A DNA stretch of 64,000 bases from Isoptericola croceus (GTDB lineage: Bacteria; Actinomycetota; Actinomycetes; Actinomycetales; Cellulomonadaceae), in the NCBI RefSeq assembly GCF_029382255.1, contig NZ_JARLLG010000004.1, positions 62,001-126,000 on the forward strand, written 5' to 3'. The notes beneath the pieces are model-generated. The model saw nothing but the letters and a program-made list of their open reading frames with translations, searched no databases and had not been told where the DNA came from. Positions within the stretch are counted from its first letter, which is position 1. Every line of letters begins with the position of its first letter. Made by a program: the position numbers and the translations under genes. Shown here one piece after another: positions 16,167 through 25,224 of the stretch.

Positions 16167-19100
16167 ATGACACCGACAGGCACCAGGGTCCGCACGTCGC
16201 TGGCCGCTCTCACGGCCGCGGCGCTGACCGTCACCGCCTCGGTCGCGGCGGTCGCCGCCGGCCCGGGGACAGCGCTGGACGCGAGCACGCTGAGCACCGG
16301 CGACTACACGAGCGACGTCGTCGTCGGCGACTTCACCCTCCACGCCACCACGGCCAAGGCCGTGACGGTCGACGCGCACGCGCGCACCTCCGACCGCGGC
16401 GACGAGTACACCCAGCGGCTCAAGCTCAACGGTGCGGGCGACGCCGAGCAGCGGTCGCTGGCGATCACCGTGGACGAGCCCACCGAGGTGCTCGTCCACG
16501 CGCGCAGCGGCAGCGGCTCCGCCGACCGCACGCTCGCCCTCTACGACGCCTCGTGGACCGAGGTCGACAGCGTCCCCGCGCTGGCCGACGACGGCAGCGT
16601 ACCGATCGCCACCGAGATCCTCGAGGTCCCCGCCGCCGGCACCTACTGGATCGCCTCCCCGGCCTCCGGCGTGAACGTCTACTACGCCCAGCTCGGCGCG
16701 GACGACGACGTCGAGCGCGCACCGTGGGCCGACGTCGCCGCACCCGTGGTCGACGGCGTCGCACTCGCTGCGGGCGACCCGTCCCGGCTCGCGGTGGCCT
16801 ACAGCGGTCTGGTCGGGACCGACGGCGGGGACGTCGCCCACGCCCTGCTCTACGACACCGCCGGCGAGCTCGTCGACCGCGCGTTCTCCACCGCACCCGG
16901 CGAGGCCGGCACGATCGCGCTGACGCCGCCGGCCTCCGGCGACTACGAGGTCGAGGTGCGACTGACCCGTTCCGGGGAGAGCGACGAGCTCGTCTCGGAC
17001 CGCGTGGGGACCGGTGCGTTCTCGCTGCCCCTCGTGGGCCCCGAGGTCACCGGTGCCCTGACCACCGCCGTCTCGGCCGGGCTCGGAACCGTCACGGTCG
17101 ACTGGTCCGCCGTGGCCGAGGCCGAGACCTACGCCGTGCAGACCAGCGCCGACGGCACCGACTTCACCACCGCCGTCGACGGCGTCACGGGCACCAGCGC
17201 GGACGTCACCGGCCTGACGGTCGGCGAGACCTACCAGGTGCGGGTGGCCGCGCAACGTGGGACGGACGAAGCCGCTGGTGCGCCCTTCGAGGTGACCGTG
17301 GCGGGCTCGGTCGAGCGCTGGCAGGCCGCCGACGTCGGGTCCAACGCCGGCTCCGGCGGCTCGGTGGCGGACAACGGCGACGGCACGATCACCTTCGACG
17401 CTCGGGCCAGCTCCACCAAGCTCGCGACCTCCGAGGACGGGTTCCAGTACTTCTTCACGAAGATCGACCCCGCCACGGAGAACTTCACGCTGACCGCCAC
17501 CTTCCACGTGGACGACGCCTCGGCGAAGGACAACCAGTCCGGGTTCGGCGTGATGGCGATCGACGACCTGGTCCCCGAGTCCTCGCCCCACCGGTACTTC
17601 AATTCGGCCGGAGCCCTGGTGACCCGCTACGGGACCGCGCCGAACTTCGCGAACGGCACGCCGGGCGCCCGGTGGGTGCACGGCTACACCGGCGCGACGG
17701 ACGACAACTCCGCCGGCACGCGCCACCAGGACGACTCGGTCGAGTTCGACCCGCAGTTCCGCAGCGAGGCCGGTACGGCGGCGAAGTTCGAGACCGGCGA
17801 CGTCTACGAGCTGAGCCTGCGCAAGTCGAACACCGGCTTCCACGCCACCTGGCACCGCGACGGCGAGGACGACGTCGAGGTCATCCACTACGACCCCGAG
17901 ATGCTGCTGCAGCAGAACGGCGACGAGTACTACGTCGGCATGGCCGTGGCCCGCAAGATCGCCGTGACCGTCACCGACTGGCAGCTCACGACGATCCACC
18001 CGGACGACGACGAGGCGGCACAGGAGCCGCCCACGCGCTACGTGCCGACCACGCTGTCCGTCGACGTCACGTCCACGACGCCCGAGCACGAGCTCGACAT
18101 CCCGCTGGTGACGAACTTCTTCGGCACCGGGCAGATCCTCGACGCGGCCGGTGAGGTCGTCGTCGACGGGCTGGAGCTCGAGCCCGGTGAGCAGCAGCTC
18201 GGCACCGTGGCCCTGGAGCCCGGGGTCAACGAGTTCACCGCGCGCGCCGTCCCCGGTGACGACCAGCCGCACCTGCGCGAGCGGGAGGAGCTGGAGTCCA
18301 CCGACCCGGTCGAGACGGCGGTCACCGTCACCGTCGCCTCCTACGGCGAGCCCGGCCAGTCGATCCGCGTCGCCCCGCACGGCACGCCGGACGGGGACGG
18401 GACCGAGGCCAGCCCGCTGGACATCCACACGGCCGTGGCGTTCGCCCAGGCGGGGCAGCAGATCGTGCTGGCGGGCGGCACCTACCGGCCGACGTCGGCG
18501 ATCGTCGCTCAGCGGGGCCGCAACGGCACGCCGGACGCGCCCATCACGCTCATGTCCGCACCCGGGGAGCGTGCGGTCCTCGACCTGAACGACTCGCGAG
18601 GCGGCGGGATCATCCTGCGCGGCGACTGGTGGCACGTGTACGACGTCGAGGTCACTGGCTCCCGCGACAAGCAGAAGCCGATGCTCGTCCAGGGTCACCA
18701 CAACGTGGTCGAGCGCGTCGAGGCGCACCACAACCGCGACACCGGTATCCAGATCTCCGGATCGGAGGCCGAGCCGCCGTCGATGTGGCCGACGCACAAC
18801 CTGGTGGTCTCCTCGGTGTCGCACAACAACGCAGACGACGCGAAGAACGACGCCGACGGGTTCGCGGCCAAGCTCACCGTCGGCGAGGGCAACGTGTTCC
18901 GGTACAACATCGCCCACCACAACATCGACGACGGCTGGGACCTGTTCGCCAAGTCGACCACCGGGTCGATCGGCACCGTGGTCATCGAGGACTCGGTCGC
19001 GTTCGACAACGGCTGGCTCGAGAGCGACCCGACGGACATCGGGGAGGGGAACGGGTTCAAGCTCGGCGGCGAGTCCATGCCGGGTGACCACCTGCTGCGC

Positions 19101-19922
19101 AACTCCGTCGCGTACGGCAACGCCGGTGTCGGCGTCTCGTCGAACTCCGGCCCGGACGTCCGGCTGGCGGACGTGACCACGGTCGACAACGCCCGCGGCG
19201 TCCGCCTGGAGACGAACGCCGCCACCAGCGCCTACGAGGCCGGCGGGGTGCTGTCCTGGAACGCCGGGTCGGACGCGCTCGGGCTCAAGCAGTCCGACAC
19301 GTCGATGCTGACGGACGCGTCGAACTACTTCGACGGCACGGCGCAGGACGCCTCGGACGGGCGCCCGGCCTCCGTGGGGCCGGACTGGTTCGTCACGCGG
19401 GACAGCGAGAACCTGCGCCCCGAGATCGCCGAGGACGGGTCGATCGAGATGCACGGCCTGTACGAGCTGACGGACGTGGCGCCGTCGGACACCGGCGCCC
19501 GCCTGACGGCGAACCCGGAGCCGACGGTCATCGAGCTGCTGCCGCCCGTCGCGGGCGAGCAGGGCGAGCCGGGGCCGAACCCGTGGTACGCGACTGGCGT
19601 GTACGTGCAGGGTGACCTGGTGCAGCACCACGGTGTCGTCTTCGAGGCGCAGTGGTGGACGCGCGGCCAGGAGCCGGGTGCCTCGACGACGCGGGGCAAG
19701 TCGTCCGTGGCGGCCTCGGGTCCCTGGATGGAGATCGGCCCGGCGGAGGCAGCCCCGCCGGTCGCCGCGTGCGCCGAGCCGTGGGACGCCACCACCGCCT
19801 ACGACGGCGGTGAACTGGTGGAGCACGACGGCGTCAACCACCTCGCGATGTGGTGGACCCGTGGCCAGGAGCCCGGTGCGGACGTCTGGTCCGCCTGGTC
19901 CTCGGTCCAACCGTGCGCCTGA
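16167..19922 (+). CDS. Secreted family PL9 pectate lyase with fibronectin-like and tandem CBM5/12 domains
   Basis: The 1251-residue protein has a signal peptide (cut near VAAVAAG). The N-terminal region holds beta-sandwich domains, including an Fn3-like one (~290-380, VDWSAVAEAETYAVQTS). A laminin-G/DUF1349-like domain follows (~390-620). The right-handed beta-helix (~735-1100) has the PL9 signatures HHNRDTGIQISGS and NADGFA-type repeats, with NIDDGWDLF and GNGFKLGG. PL9 enzymes cleave polygalacturonate by beta-elimination with Ca2+ and a catalytic lysine. Two CBM5/12 modules end the chain, with WWTRGQEPGA in both. ATG 16167 is chosen over GTG 16143 because GAGGAG lies five bases upstream. 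A sugar-repressor-type operator precedes it. Confidence 0.88.
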   Translation: MTPTGTRVRTSLAALTAAALTVTASVAAVAAGPGTALDASTLSTGDYTSDVVVGDFTLHATTAKAVTVDAHARTSDRGDEYTQRLKLNGAGDAEQRSLAITVDEPTEVLVHARSGSGSADRTLALYDASWTEVDSVPALADDGSVPIATEILEVPAAGTYWIASPASGVNVYYAQLGADDDVERAPWADVAAPVVDGVALAAGDPSRLAVAYSGLVGTDGGDVAHALLYDTAGELVDRAFSTAPGEAGTIALTPPASGDYEVEVRLTRSGESDELVSDRVGTGAFSLPLVGPEVTGALTTAVSAGLGTVTVDWSAVAEAETYAVQTSADGTDFTTAVDGVTGTSADVTGLTVGETYQVRVAAQRGTDEAAGAPFEVTVAGSVERWQAADVGSNAGSGGSVADNGDGTITFDARASSTKLATSEDGFQYFFTKIDPATENFTLTATFHVDDASAKDNQSGFGVMAIDDLVPESSPHRYFNSAGALVTRYGTAPNFANGTPGARWVHGYTGATDDNSAGTRHQDDSVEFDPQFRSEAGTAAKFETGDVYELSLRKSNTGFHATWHRDGEDDVEVIHYDPEMLLQQNGDEYYVGMAVARKIAVTVTDWQLTTIHPDDDEAAQEPPTRYVPTTLSVDVTSTTPEHELDIPLVTNFFGTGQILDAAGEVVVDGLELEPGEQQLGTVALEPGVNEFTARAVPGDDQPHLREREELESTDPVETAVTVTVASYGEPGQSIRVAPHGTPDGDGTEASPLDIHTAVAFAQAGQQIVLAGGTYRPTSAIVAQRGRNGTPDAPITLMSAPGERAVLDLNDSRGGGIILRGDWWHVYDVEVTGSRDKQKPMLVQGHHNVVERVEAHHNRDTGIQISGSEAEPPSMWPTHNLVVSSVSHNNADDAKNDADGFAAKLTVGEGNVFRYNIAHHNIDDGWDLFAKSTTGSIGTVVIEDSVAFDNGWLESDPTDIGEGNGFKLGGESMPGDHLLRNSVAYGNAGVGVSSNSGPDVRLADVTTVDNARGVRLETNAATSAYEAGGVLSWNAGSDALGLKQSDTSMLTDASNYFDGTAQDASDGRPASVGPDWFVTRDSENLRPEIAEDGSIEMHGLYELTDVAPSDTGARLTANPEPTVIELLPPVAGEQGEPGPNPWYATGVYVQGDLVQHHGVVFEAQWWTRGQEPGASTTRGKSSVAASGPWMEIGPAEAAPPVAACAEPWDATTAYDGGELVEHDGVNHLAMWWTRGQEPGADVWSAWSSVQPCA

Positions 19923-19930
19923 ACGGTCCG

Positions 19931-20012
19931 AGGTAGCGCAAGGTCCGGTGGGGTAGCGCACTGCGCTACCCCACCGGACCTTGCGCTACCTGGGGAGGTG
20001 GAGCGCTACCTC
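19931..20012. repeat. Element C: perfect 30-bp-arm palindrome with word GGTAGCGCA, plus an extra copy
   Basis: Arms 19931-19960 and 19962-19991 are perfectly complementary around one central base. GGTAGCGCA occurs twice in each arm, about 20-21 bp apart, and a fifth partial inverted copy (GCGCTACC) sits at 20003, again 20 bp on. It starts eight bases after the pectate lyase stop and could terminate that transcript, but there is no T tract. Confidence 0.9.
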
Positions 20013-20161
20013 GGCGTCAGGCCCCCGCGCCCGACGACGGCTGGCCTGCAGCGCTGGTCCGTCCTAGCGTGGAAGTGCGGGGCTGCCGCTCCCGACGTCC
20101 GGACCGGCCCCGCCAGACTGGTCCAGCCACGGGCCGATCCGCTCGAAAGACGGAGGGCAAG

Positions 20162-20404
20162 ATGGCAACCTGCGACATGTGCGGCAACGACTACGCACAG
20201 ACATTCACGATCACCAAGGCGGATGGTGCGAGCGGGGTCTACGACTCGTTCGAGTGCGCCTCGCACGCGATGGCGCCGCGGTGCGCCCACTGCGGCTGCA
20301 TGGTGCTGGGGCACGGAGTCGACGTCGACGACGAGACCTTCTGCTGCAGCCACTGCGCCCGGGCGACCACGGGGGTCGATCTCACCGACAGCGTGGGGAC
20401 CTGA
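20162..20404 (+). CDS. Small zinc-ribbon protein
   Basis: An 80-residue cytoplasmic protein with four Cys pairs or clusters: CDMC at 4-7, a single Cys in SFECASHA, CAHCGC, and CCSHC near the end. Two treble-clef/zinc-ribbon knuckles are likely. The start is well supported by GGAGGG six bases upstream. Function is unknown; similar actinobacterial proteins are annotated only as metal-binding. It lies 94 bases before the CBS gene on the same strand and may share its transcript. Confidence 0.8.
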   Translation: MATCDMCGNDYAQTFTITKADGASGVYDSFECASHAMAPRCAHCGCMVLGHGVDVDDETFCCSHCARATTGVDLTDSVGT

Positions 20405-20497
20405 GCGTGGCACTCACGTGCGAGGTGCCGTGCCGAGGAGCATGGTGAGGTTGCCGGTGAAGCAGCCCGCCGTCGCCCTTCGTGGAAGGAGGTCGGC

Positions 20498-20917
20498 ATG
20501 GCTTCCCGCACCGTGGCCGACTGCATGACTCCCCGGCCCAGCATCGCCGACGTCTCAGACACGCTGCTCTCCGCAGCGCGGACGATGGCGTCGCAGGACG
20601 TAGGTGCCCTCGTGGTCCAGTCCGACATGCGGCTGGTCGGCATCGTCACCGACCGGGACATCGTGGTCCGAGGCATCGCCGAAGGCCTCGGCCCAGACTC
20701 CACCCTGTCCGACGTCATGAGCGACCGCCTCGTCGCAGTGGGGCCGGGGGACTCTGTCGAGGTCGCGGTCCAGGTGATGCGGGACGCGGCGGTGCGCAGG
20801 GCACCGGTGGTCGACGGGAGCGTCGTGGTGGGCGTCGTCTCCCTCGGCGACCTGGCTGTCGAACGTGACCCTGAGTCGGTGCTCGCAGACATCTCCGAGG
20901 CGTCGCCCGACCGCTGA
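20498..20917 (+). CDS. CBS-domain pair protein
   Basis: The 139-residue protein is two CBS domains (~5-60 and ~70-125), each with the G-x-x-T/S-x-x-D signature: VGIVTDRDIVVRG and VGVVSLGDLAV. CBS pairs bind adenosyl compounds (ATP, AMP, NADH, SAM) and act as energy sensors. There is no fused effector domain, so it probably acts on a partner protein. AAGGAGG five bases before the ATG fixes the start. It converges on the PAS-ANTAR gene. Confidence 0.92.
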   Translation: MASRTVADCMTPRPSIADVSDTLLSAARTMASQDVGALVVQSDMRLVGIVTDRDIVVRGIAEGLGPDSTLSDVMSDRLVAVGPGDSVEVAVQVMRDAAVRRAPVVDGSVVVGVVSLGDLAVERDPESVLADISEASPDR

Positions 20918-20981
20918 GGCGCACGAACGCCCCGCACGACGGCCTGGCCTGCCCTGCCCTGCGGGGAGTCCGTTCGTGAGG

Positions 20982-21644
20982 TCAGTCGGCCTGGCTCGGG
21001 GCCTTGAGGAAGGCCAGCACGCGGGCGGCCTCGAGCGGCCGCCCGTCGGTGGCGGTGGCGTGCACGTGCTGCACGAGGCGCTTCGAGAGCAGCCGCACCG
21101 GGACGTTGGTGTCGTTGGAGCGGCGGCGCAGCACGTCGAACGCCACGTCGTCATCCAGCTCGAGCGCGAGGCCGACCACCGCCTTGGCCTGCTCGATGTG
21201 GCGTCGGCCGTGGGCTGCGGCGCGGATCTCGATATCGGCCTCCTTGGAGGCGAGTCGCTGGATGCTCGACGTCAGGTCGAGGACGTAGCCGACGAGCTCG
21301 ACCGTCTCGCCGTGCTCGTCCCGCCGGCCCTCGCCGACGATCGAGACCACGTGGTTCACGCCGTGGGCGTCGATGATGCGGTGCACCGTGGCGAAGGGAT
21401 CGCCCGTGCGGCGGGCGTCGTCGAGGACGTGCTGGACCCGGTCGCGATCTTCCGGGTGCCTGTGCGCGAGGACCATCGCGGTGGTGGGAACGACCTCGCC
21501 AGGTTCGAAGCCGTGGATGCGGAAGGTCTCGTCGGACCACCACCACTCGTGCGTCAGGAGATCGACGTGGTACCTGCCGGTCAGCGTGCTGTCGCCGAGG
21601 GCGAGAGCGTCCGCAGCGTGGTGGTGGGGTAGTGGCGAAGTCAA
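20982..21644 (-). CDS. PAS-ANTAR RNA-binding antitermination regulator
   Basis: The 220-residue regulator has a PAS_3-type sensor (~20-130, WWWSDETFRIHGFEPGEV then HPEDRDRV). A C-terminal ANTAR three-helix domain (~140-200) reads IEQAKAVVGLALELDDDVAFDVLRRRSNDTNVPVRLLSKRLV. ANTAR proteins bind paired hairpins in nascent mRNA and prevent termination. The start is TTG at 21644, chosen because AGGAGG (21650-21655, minus strand) sits five to six bases before it; the longer open frame upstream has no such site. The PAS ligand is unknown. It is divergent from the chitinase gene. Confidence 0.88.
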   Translation of the reverse strand: MTSPLPHHHAADALALGDSTLTGRYHVDLLTHEWWWSDETFRIHGFEPGEVVPTTAMVLAHRHPEDRDRVQHVLDDARRTGDPFATVHRIIDAHGVNHVVSIVGEGRRDEHGETVELVGYVLDLTSSIQRLASKEADIEIRAAAHGRRHIEQAKAVVGLALELDDDVAFDVLRRRSNDTNVPVRLLSKRLVQHVHATATDGRPLEAARVLAFLKAPSQAD

Positions 21645-21861
21645 CAGATCCTCCTTGGCCGGCGGGGGTGTGCCGGGGGGTCGGTGGATTCTTACGAGCC
21701 TCTTCGACGCTATCGATGCGTGCTCCGTCGCGCCGGGTCGGGGGCGGTTCGGCAGGGAGTCCACACAGGTTCCACACCCTCTGGTGCTGCCGACCGCACA
21801 CCGCTAATATGAAGGGGACCGAACAAACCCTGTCCCGGGTGCTCGGCGCCCGGAGGAAGCA

Positions 21862-23625
21862 GTGAGGCTCCCGATGAGACAGCGCACGTCCCGCAGCACG
21901 CACGTCCCGCTCGCCCTGGTCGCCGCGGCCGCCACCGTTGGTCTGGCGGCTGCCCCCGCCGTGGCCGCCAAGCCCGCCCCGGCGGCCCCCGACGCGAGCT
22001 CCACCCACGACGCCGACGGCGTCAACGGCTACACGACCCTCGGCTACTTCCCGGCCTGGGCCTCCGGCGACGCTCACAACTACGAGGTGGCCGACCTGGT
22101 GAGGACCGGGGCCGCCGCCGACCTCACGCACCTCACGTACGCGTTCGGCAACGTCACCACCGACCTCGTGTGCGACATCAGCGACGACGTCGTCCCCGCC
22201 GACGGTGTCGACCCCGGCCAGCCCGAGGGCGACCCCGAGAACGACTACCTGCGGCTCGTCGGGGCGAAGGACGCCGTCGACGGCGTGGCCGACGTCGAGG
22301 GTCAGGCGCTCGCCGGGAACTTCAACCAGCTCCGCAAGCTCAAGGAGGTCTACCCGGACCTGAAGATCATGGTCTCGCTGGGCGGCTGGACCTGGTCGGA
22401 CAACTTCTCCGAGGCGGCGCTCACGGCGCAGAGCCGCGAACGGCTTGTCGACTCGTGCCTCGACATCTATCTCGACGGCAACCTGCCGGTGTCCGGGGAC
22501 CAGGGCGGCGACGGTGTCGCGGCGGGGATCTTCGACGGGTTCGACGTCGACTGGGAGTGGCCGGCGGCCACCGGCGAGCACCCCACCCCGCACCCCGAGG
22601 TGGACCAGGAGAACTTCCTCGCCCTCATGGAGCTGTTCCGCGAGAAGCTCGACGAGCGCTCTGCCGCCGACGGCGAGGACTACCTGCTGACCGGGTTCGC
22701 GCCGGCCGGCTGGGCACCGCGCACGCAGGGAGGCTGGGTGGACCCGCGGCTCGCCGCCGTCGTCGACTTCCTCAACATCCAGGGCTACGACTACCACGGC
22801 ACCTGGGTGGCGGACCGGACCGGGCACCAGGGCAACCTGCACCCCTACTCCTGGCCGGACGCGCCGGACCAGGACGCCAACTGGGGTCTCGCGGCCGACG
22901 GACTGCTCGGCGCCTACCGGGCCGCCGGCTACCGCGACGAACAGATCGTGCTCGGACTCGCCGCCTACGGCCAGGGCTGGTCCGGCGTGGAGGACCCCAC
23001 ACCCGGATCGCCGGCCGGTGGTGCGATCGGCGTCGCGAACTACTCCGCCTTGCGCACCGTCGGCACCGAGTACTACGACGCCGACGCCGTGGCCGCCTAC
23101 CGCTGGGACGGCGACCAGTGGTGGAGCCTCGACACCCCGCGGTCGGTGACCGCCAAGGCCGAGTGGCTCGCCGAGAACGGGTTCGGCGGCGCCTACTTCT
23201 GGGACATCGCCGGGGACTATCGCAACGAGCTCGGCGGCGCGCTGGCCGACACGTTCCGGGCGGCTGCCCCGGGGCCGTTGGTCGTCGGTGACGGGGCGGC
23301 GCCCTGGTACGCCTCGGGCGTGTACACCGTGGGTGACATCGTGTCCCACAACGGAGTCGAGTACGCGGCGAAGTGGTGGACGCGGAACCAGGAGCCGGGT
23401 GCCGCCGGCGCCAAGCGCGGCCCGTGGCGCGAGATCGGTGTGCACGGGGACAACCCCGTGGTGGCCGAGACGTGCGGGGAGGGTTTTGACCCGTCGGCGA
23501 TCTATGTGGCCGGCGACGTGGTGTCACGGGCCGGGGTGAACCACACCGCGATGTGGTGGACCCGCGGCGAGGTGCCCGGGACGTCGGTCACCGGTGCCTG
23601 GGACGCAGGGGTGCCCTGCGTCTGA
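21862..23625 (+). CDS. Secreted GH18 chitinase with tandem CBM5/12 modules
   Basis: The 587-residue exported enzyme has a signal peptide ending near AVAAKPA. The GH18 barrel (~55-470) has SLGGWTWS and the catalytic DGFDVDWE at residues 225-232 (acid Glu232), plus GYDYHGTW and the closing GGAYFWDIAGDY. It should hydrolyse beta-1,4 chitin by substrate-assisted retention. Two C-terminal chitin-binding modules (~475-587) contain KWWTRNQEPGA and MWWTRGEVPG. They closely resemble those of the pectate lyase upstream. The start is GTG 21862 with GGAGGA four bases before it. It lies divergent to the PAS-ANTAR gene, with about 220 bases between. Confidence 0.95.
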   Translation: MRLPMRQRTSRSTHVPLALVAAAATVGLAAAPAVAAKPAPAAPDASSTHDADGVNGYTTLGYFPAWASGDAHNYEVADLVRTGAAADLTHLTYAFGNVTTDLVCDISDDVVPADGVDPGQPEGDPENDYLRLVGAKDAVDGVADVEGQALAGNFNQLRKLKEVYPDLKIMVSLGGWTWSDNFSEAALTAQSRERLVDSCLDIYLDGNLPVSGDQGGDGVAAGIFDGFDVDWEWPAATGEHPTPHPEVDQENFLALMELFREKLDERSAADGEDYLLTGFAPAGWAPRTQGGWVDPRLAAVVDFLNIQGYDYHGTWVADRTGHQGNLHPYSWPDAPDQDANWGLAADGLLGAYRAAGYRDEQIVLGLAAYGQGWSGVEDPTPGSPAGGAIGVANYSALRTVGTEYYDADAVAAYRWDGDQWWSLDTPRSVTAKAEWLAENGFGGAYFWDIAGDYRNELGGALADTFRAAAPGPLVVGDGAAPWYASGVYTVGDIVSHNGVEYAAKWWTRNQEPGAAGAKRGPWREIGVHGDNPVVAETCGEGFDPSAIYVAGDVVSRAGVNHTAMWWTRGEVPGTSVTGAWDAGVPCV

Positions 23626-23729
23626 GCCGCTCCGATGGTGTGCGGTCCGCGAGGCCGTCCTCCGGCGCTCGGTTCGTCCCCGCGGGGTGCGGACCGGGCG
23701 ACCGGGGGCCTCACGACGGCGGGGGAAGG

Positions 23730-24176
23730 TCAGTGCGTGAACTGGCCCCGGATCTCACCGCCCGGGAACGTCGGGGTGTGCACGTTGACGTAGTAGGAGC
23801 GCGGGTTGGCGTCCAGGTCGGCGAGCACGTCGGCATCCGCCGGAACGCAGTCGGAGACGGTGAACGACGTGCCCGCCCCCACGCTGAGCGGGATCACGAT
23901 CGGCCCGTCGACGTGGCGCGGGGCGACGTGGACGTGCGCCGCGACGGCGTCGACCGAGAGGTTCCGGGCGGAGAGCGTGTAGCACAGCTCGCCGCCGTCG
24001 ATCGTGTAGCTGAACTTGCCGCTCGCGCCGGTGTTCGACCCGGTGGTCTCCTGGCCGACGTTGAGCGGGAACGAGTTCGGTGCCGCCGTCGCCGGCGTGG
24101 CCAGGACGGCACCGGCGATGCCGAGCGCCGCGACCGCCGCTGCACAGCGGACGCGGAAGCTGGTGTTCGTGGACAT
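23730..24176 (-). CDS. Secreted CHRD-domain protein
   Basis: A 148-residue exported protein. After the signal peptide (AVLATPATAAP) the chain is one CHRD domain: KFSYTIDGGELCYTLSARNLS, AAHVHVAP, and the ending YYVNVHTPTFPGGEIRGQFTH, all typical of the family. CHRD domains (chordin-like) are immunoglobulin-like folds of unknown bacterial role. AAGGAGG lies seven bases upstream of ATG 24176. The gene converges on the chitinase. The 103-base gap between them holds only a weak interrupted hairpin (GGTCCGC/GCGGACC). Confidence 0.85.
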   Translation of the reverse strand: MSTNTSFRVRCAAAVAALGIAGAVLATPATAAPNSFPLNVGQETTGSNTGASGKFSYTIDGGELCYTLSARNLSVDAVAAHVHVAPRHVDGPIVIPLSVGAGTSFTVSDCVPADADVLADLDANPRSYYVNVHTPTFPGGEIRGQFTH

Positions 24177-24431
24177 GTCAGATCCTCCTTGATCGGATGG
24201 CCGTGCGTCGAGTGGCCGTGCGCCGAGTCGTCGGCGCGCAGGCCGGCCACACCTAGTACGACGAGGCCACTGTGCGCGCGGTTCAATGCGAGTCGCATCC
24301 GGGGGGCTCGGGTGGGCGTGGGCGCTCGCCGAGCCGCACCTCCGGTGCTGGTGGTGACCGACGTCGCAGGGCTGTGGATTTCGTGGATCCGGGCAGGTTC
24401 GGTATCCTCGGTGGGCCGGTTCGTCCGGCGA

Positions 24432-24520
24432 GGTAGCGTGTCCGAGCGGCCGAAGGTGCAGCACTCGAAATGCTGTGTGGTTCATAGCCACCGTGGGTTC
24501 AAATCCCACCGCTACCGCCA
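24432..24520 (+). tRNA. tRNA-Ser (anticodon CGA)
   Basis: The acceptor stem GGTAGCG (24432-24438) pairs with CGCTACC (24510-24516), followed by discriminator G and encoded CCA. The anticodon stem-loop is CAGCA-ctCGAaa-TGCTG, which reads UCG codons. A long variable arm and the T stem GTGGG/CCCAC are present. Its 3' end is the integration site (attL) of the mobile element that follows. Confidence 0.97.
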
Positions 24521-24530
24521 CCCGAAGGGC
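24505..24530 (+). repeat. attL: 26-bp core at the 3' end of tRNA-Ser
   Basis: Bases 24505-24530 (T-stem end, acceptor, CCA and ten bases of the terminator) are identical to 38537-38562. The next ~55 bases on each side also align without gaps but with about seven mismatches. That is what is expected if the element carried its own version of the tRNA terminator. Confidence 0.9.
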
Positions 24531-24566
24531 CCCACCCGCGAGATTCTGCGGATGTGGGGCCCTTCG
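24523..24566 (+). terminator. Terminator of tRNA-Ser(CGA)
   Basis: A 12-bp stem, GAAGGGCCCCAC (24524-24535) with GTGGGGCCCTTC (24554-24565), contains a small inner CCGC/GCGG stem. It begins right after the CCA and overlaps attL. Confidence 0.8.
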
Positions 24567-24684
24567 TCGTTCCCCGGTCACCGGAAACTCACCGAATTCC
24601 GTCGACGCCCCGTTCGGGACCGGCCGATGGACGTGGCGTTCGCTCCCGTGGAGGTCGCGGACTGCATGCGGATACCTTTCCCTC

Positions 24685-25224
24685 ATGGAGCTGGCCGATG
24701 ACCCGCTCGAGCCATGGCGTGCGCTCGAGGCGGTGCGAGAAACCCTGCCGCTCGAGACCCAGGCGATCTTCATCCTCCTCTGCGTGGAGAGCCGCTTGGC
24801 GATCTGTCAGGCACCAGATGGCGTAGGCCAGGGATACCTAGGCGCGATCTGGGACTCGCTCGATGGTGATCGCTCCACGCTGTCCACTCTCTCCGAGAGC
24901 CTGAGCGACCGCCCAGACATCGACGAGCGCGACGAGCTGGCCGCCCTTCTCCACGCGATCGAGGCCCTTCGTGGATCACACGAGGCCGCCGCGTGGGGCG
25001 CCGATCGCCTGCGTGACGACGCCTATGAACGCATCCCCAGAGTTGGGGACGACCACCTGTTCGCGTCGCTTGGTGTCGACACTGCCCACGATGTCGTCCA
25101 GGACGAACTTCGTTGGCAGCGCTCACTCCTCGACGCGTTTCGCACCGACGAACGCGTGGCTGCCGGCCTGCGTGAGCGAGCGCGGGCCCGCTGTGGTCCC
25201 GGCCATCGTGGAGAACCGCTCTAG
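24685..25224 (+). CDS. DUF416-like protein (YjaG family)
   Basis: A 179-residue soluble, acidic, mostly helical protein. The opening (PWRALEAVRETLPLETQAIFILLCVESRLAICQ), a central AALLHAIEALRGSHEAAAW block and an ending with LLDAFRTDERVAAGLRERAR resemble DUF416/YjaG. The match is by eye, so it is tentative. ATG 24685 lies six bases after TACCTT (24673-24678), consistent with a leaderless message. It sits just inside attL, so it is element cargo, and its stop overlaps the stop of the integrase remnant on the other strand by two bases. Function unknown. Confidence 0.65.
   Translation: MELADDPLEPWRALEAVRETLPLETQAIFILLCVESRLAICQAPDGVGQGYLGAIWDSLDGDRSTLSTLSESLSDRPDIDERDELAALLHAIEALRGSHEAAAWGADRLRDDAYERIPRVGDDHLFASLGVDTAHDVVQDELRWQRSLLDAFRTDERVAAGLRERARARCGPGHRGEPL

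Noticed and set aside
15024-19961. Very long minus-strand open frame of ~1645 codons
   Set aside because: Only its last 302 codons (Sir2) are real. The rest is antisense to the pectate lyase gene, with low-complexity Arg/Gly/Val composition.
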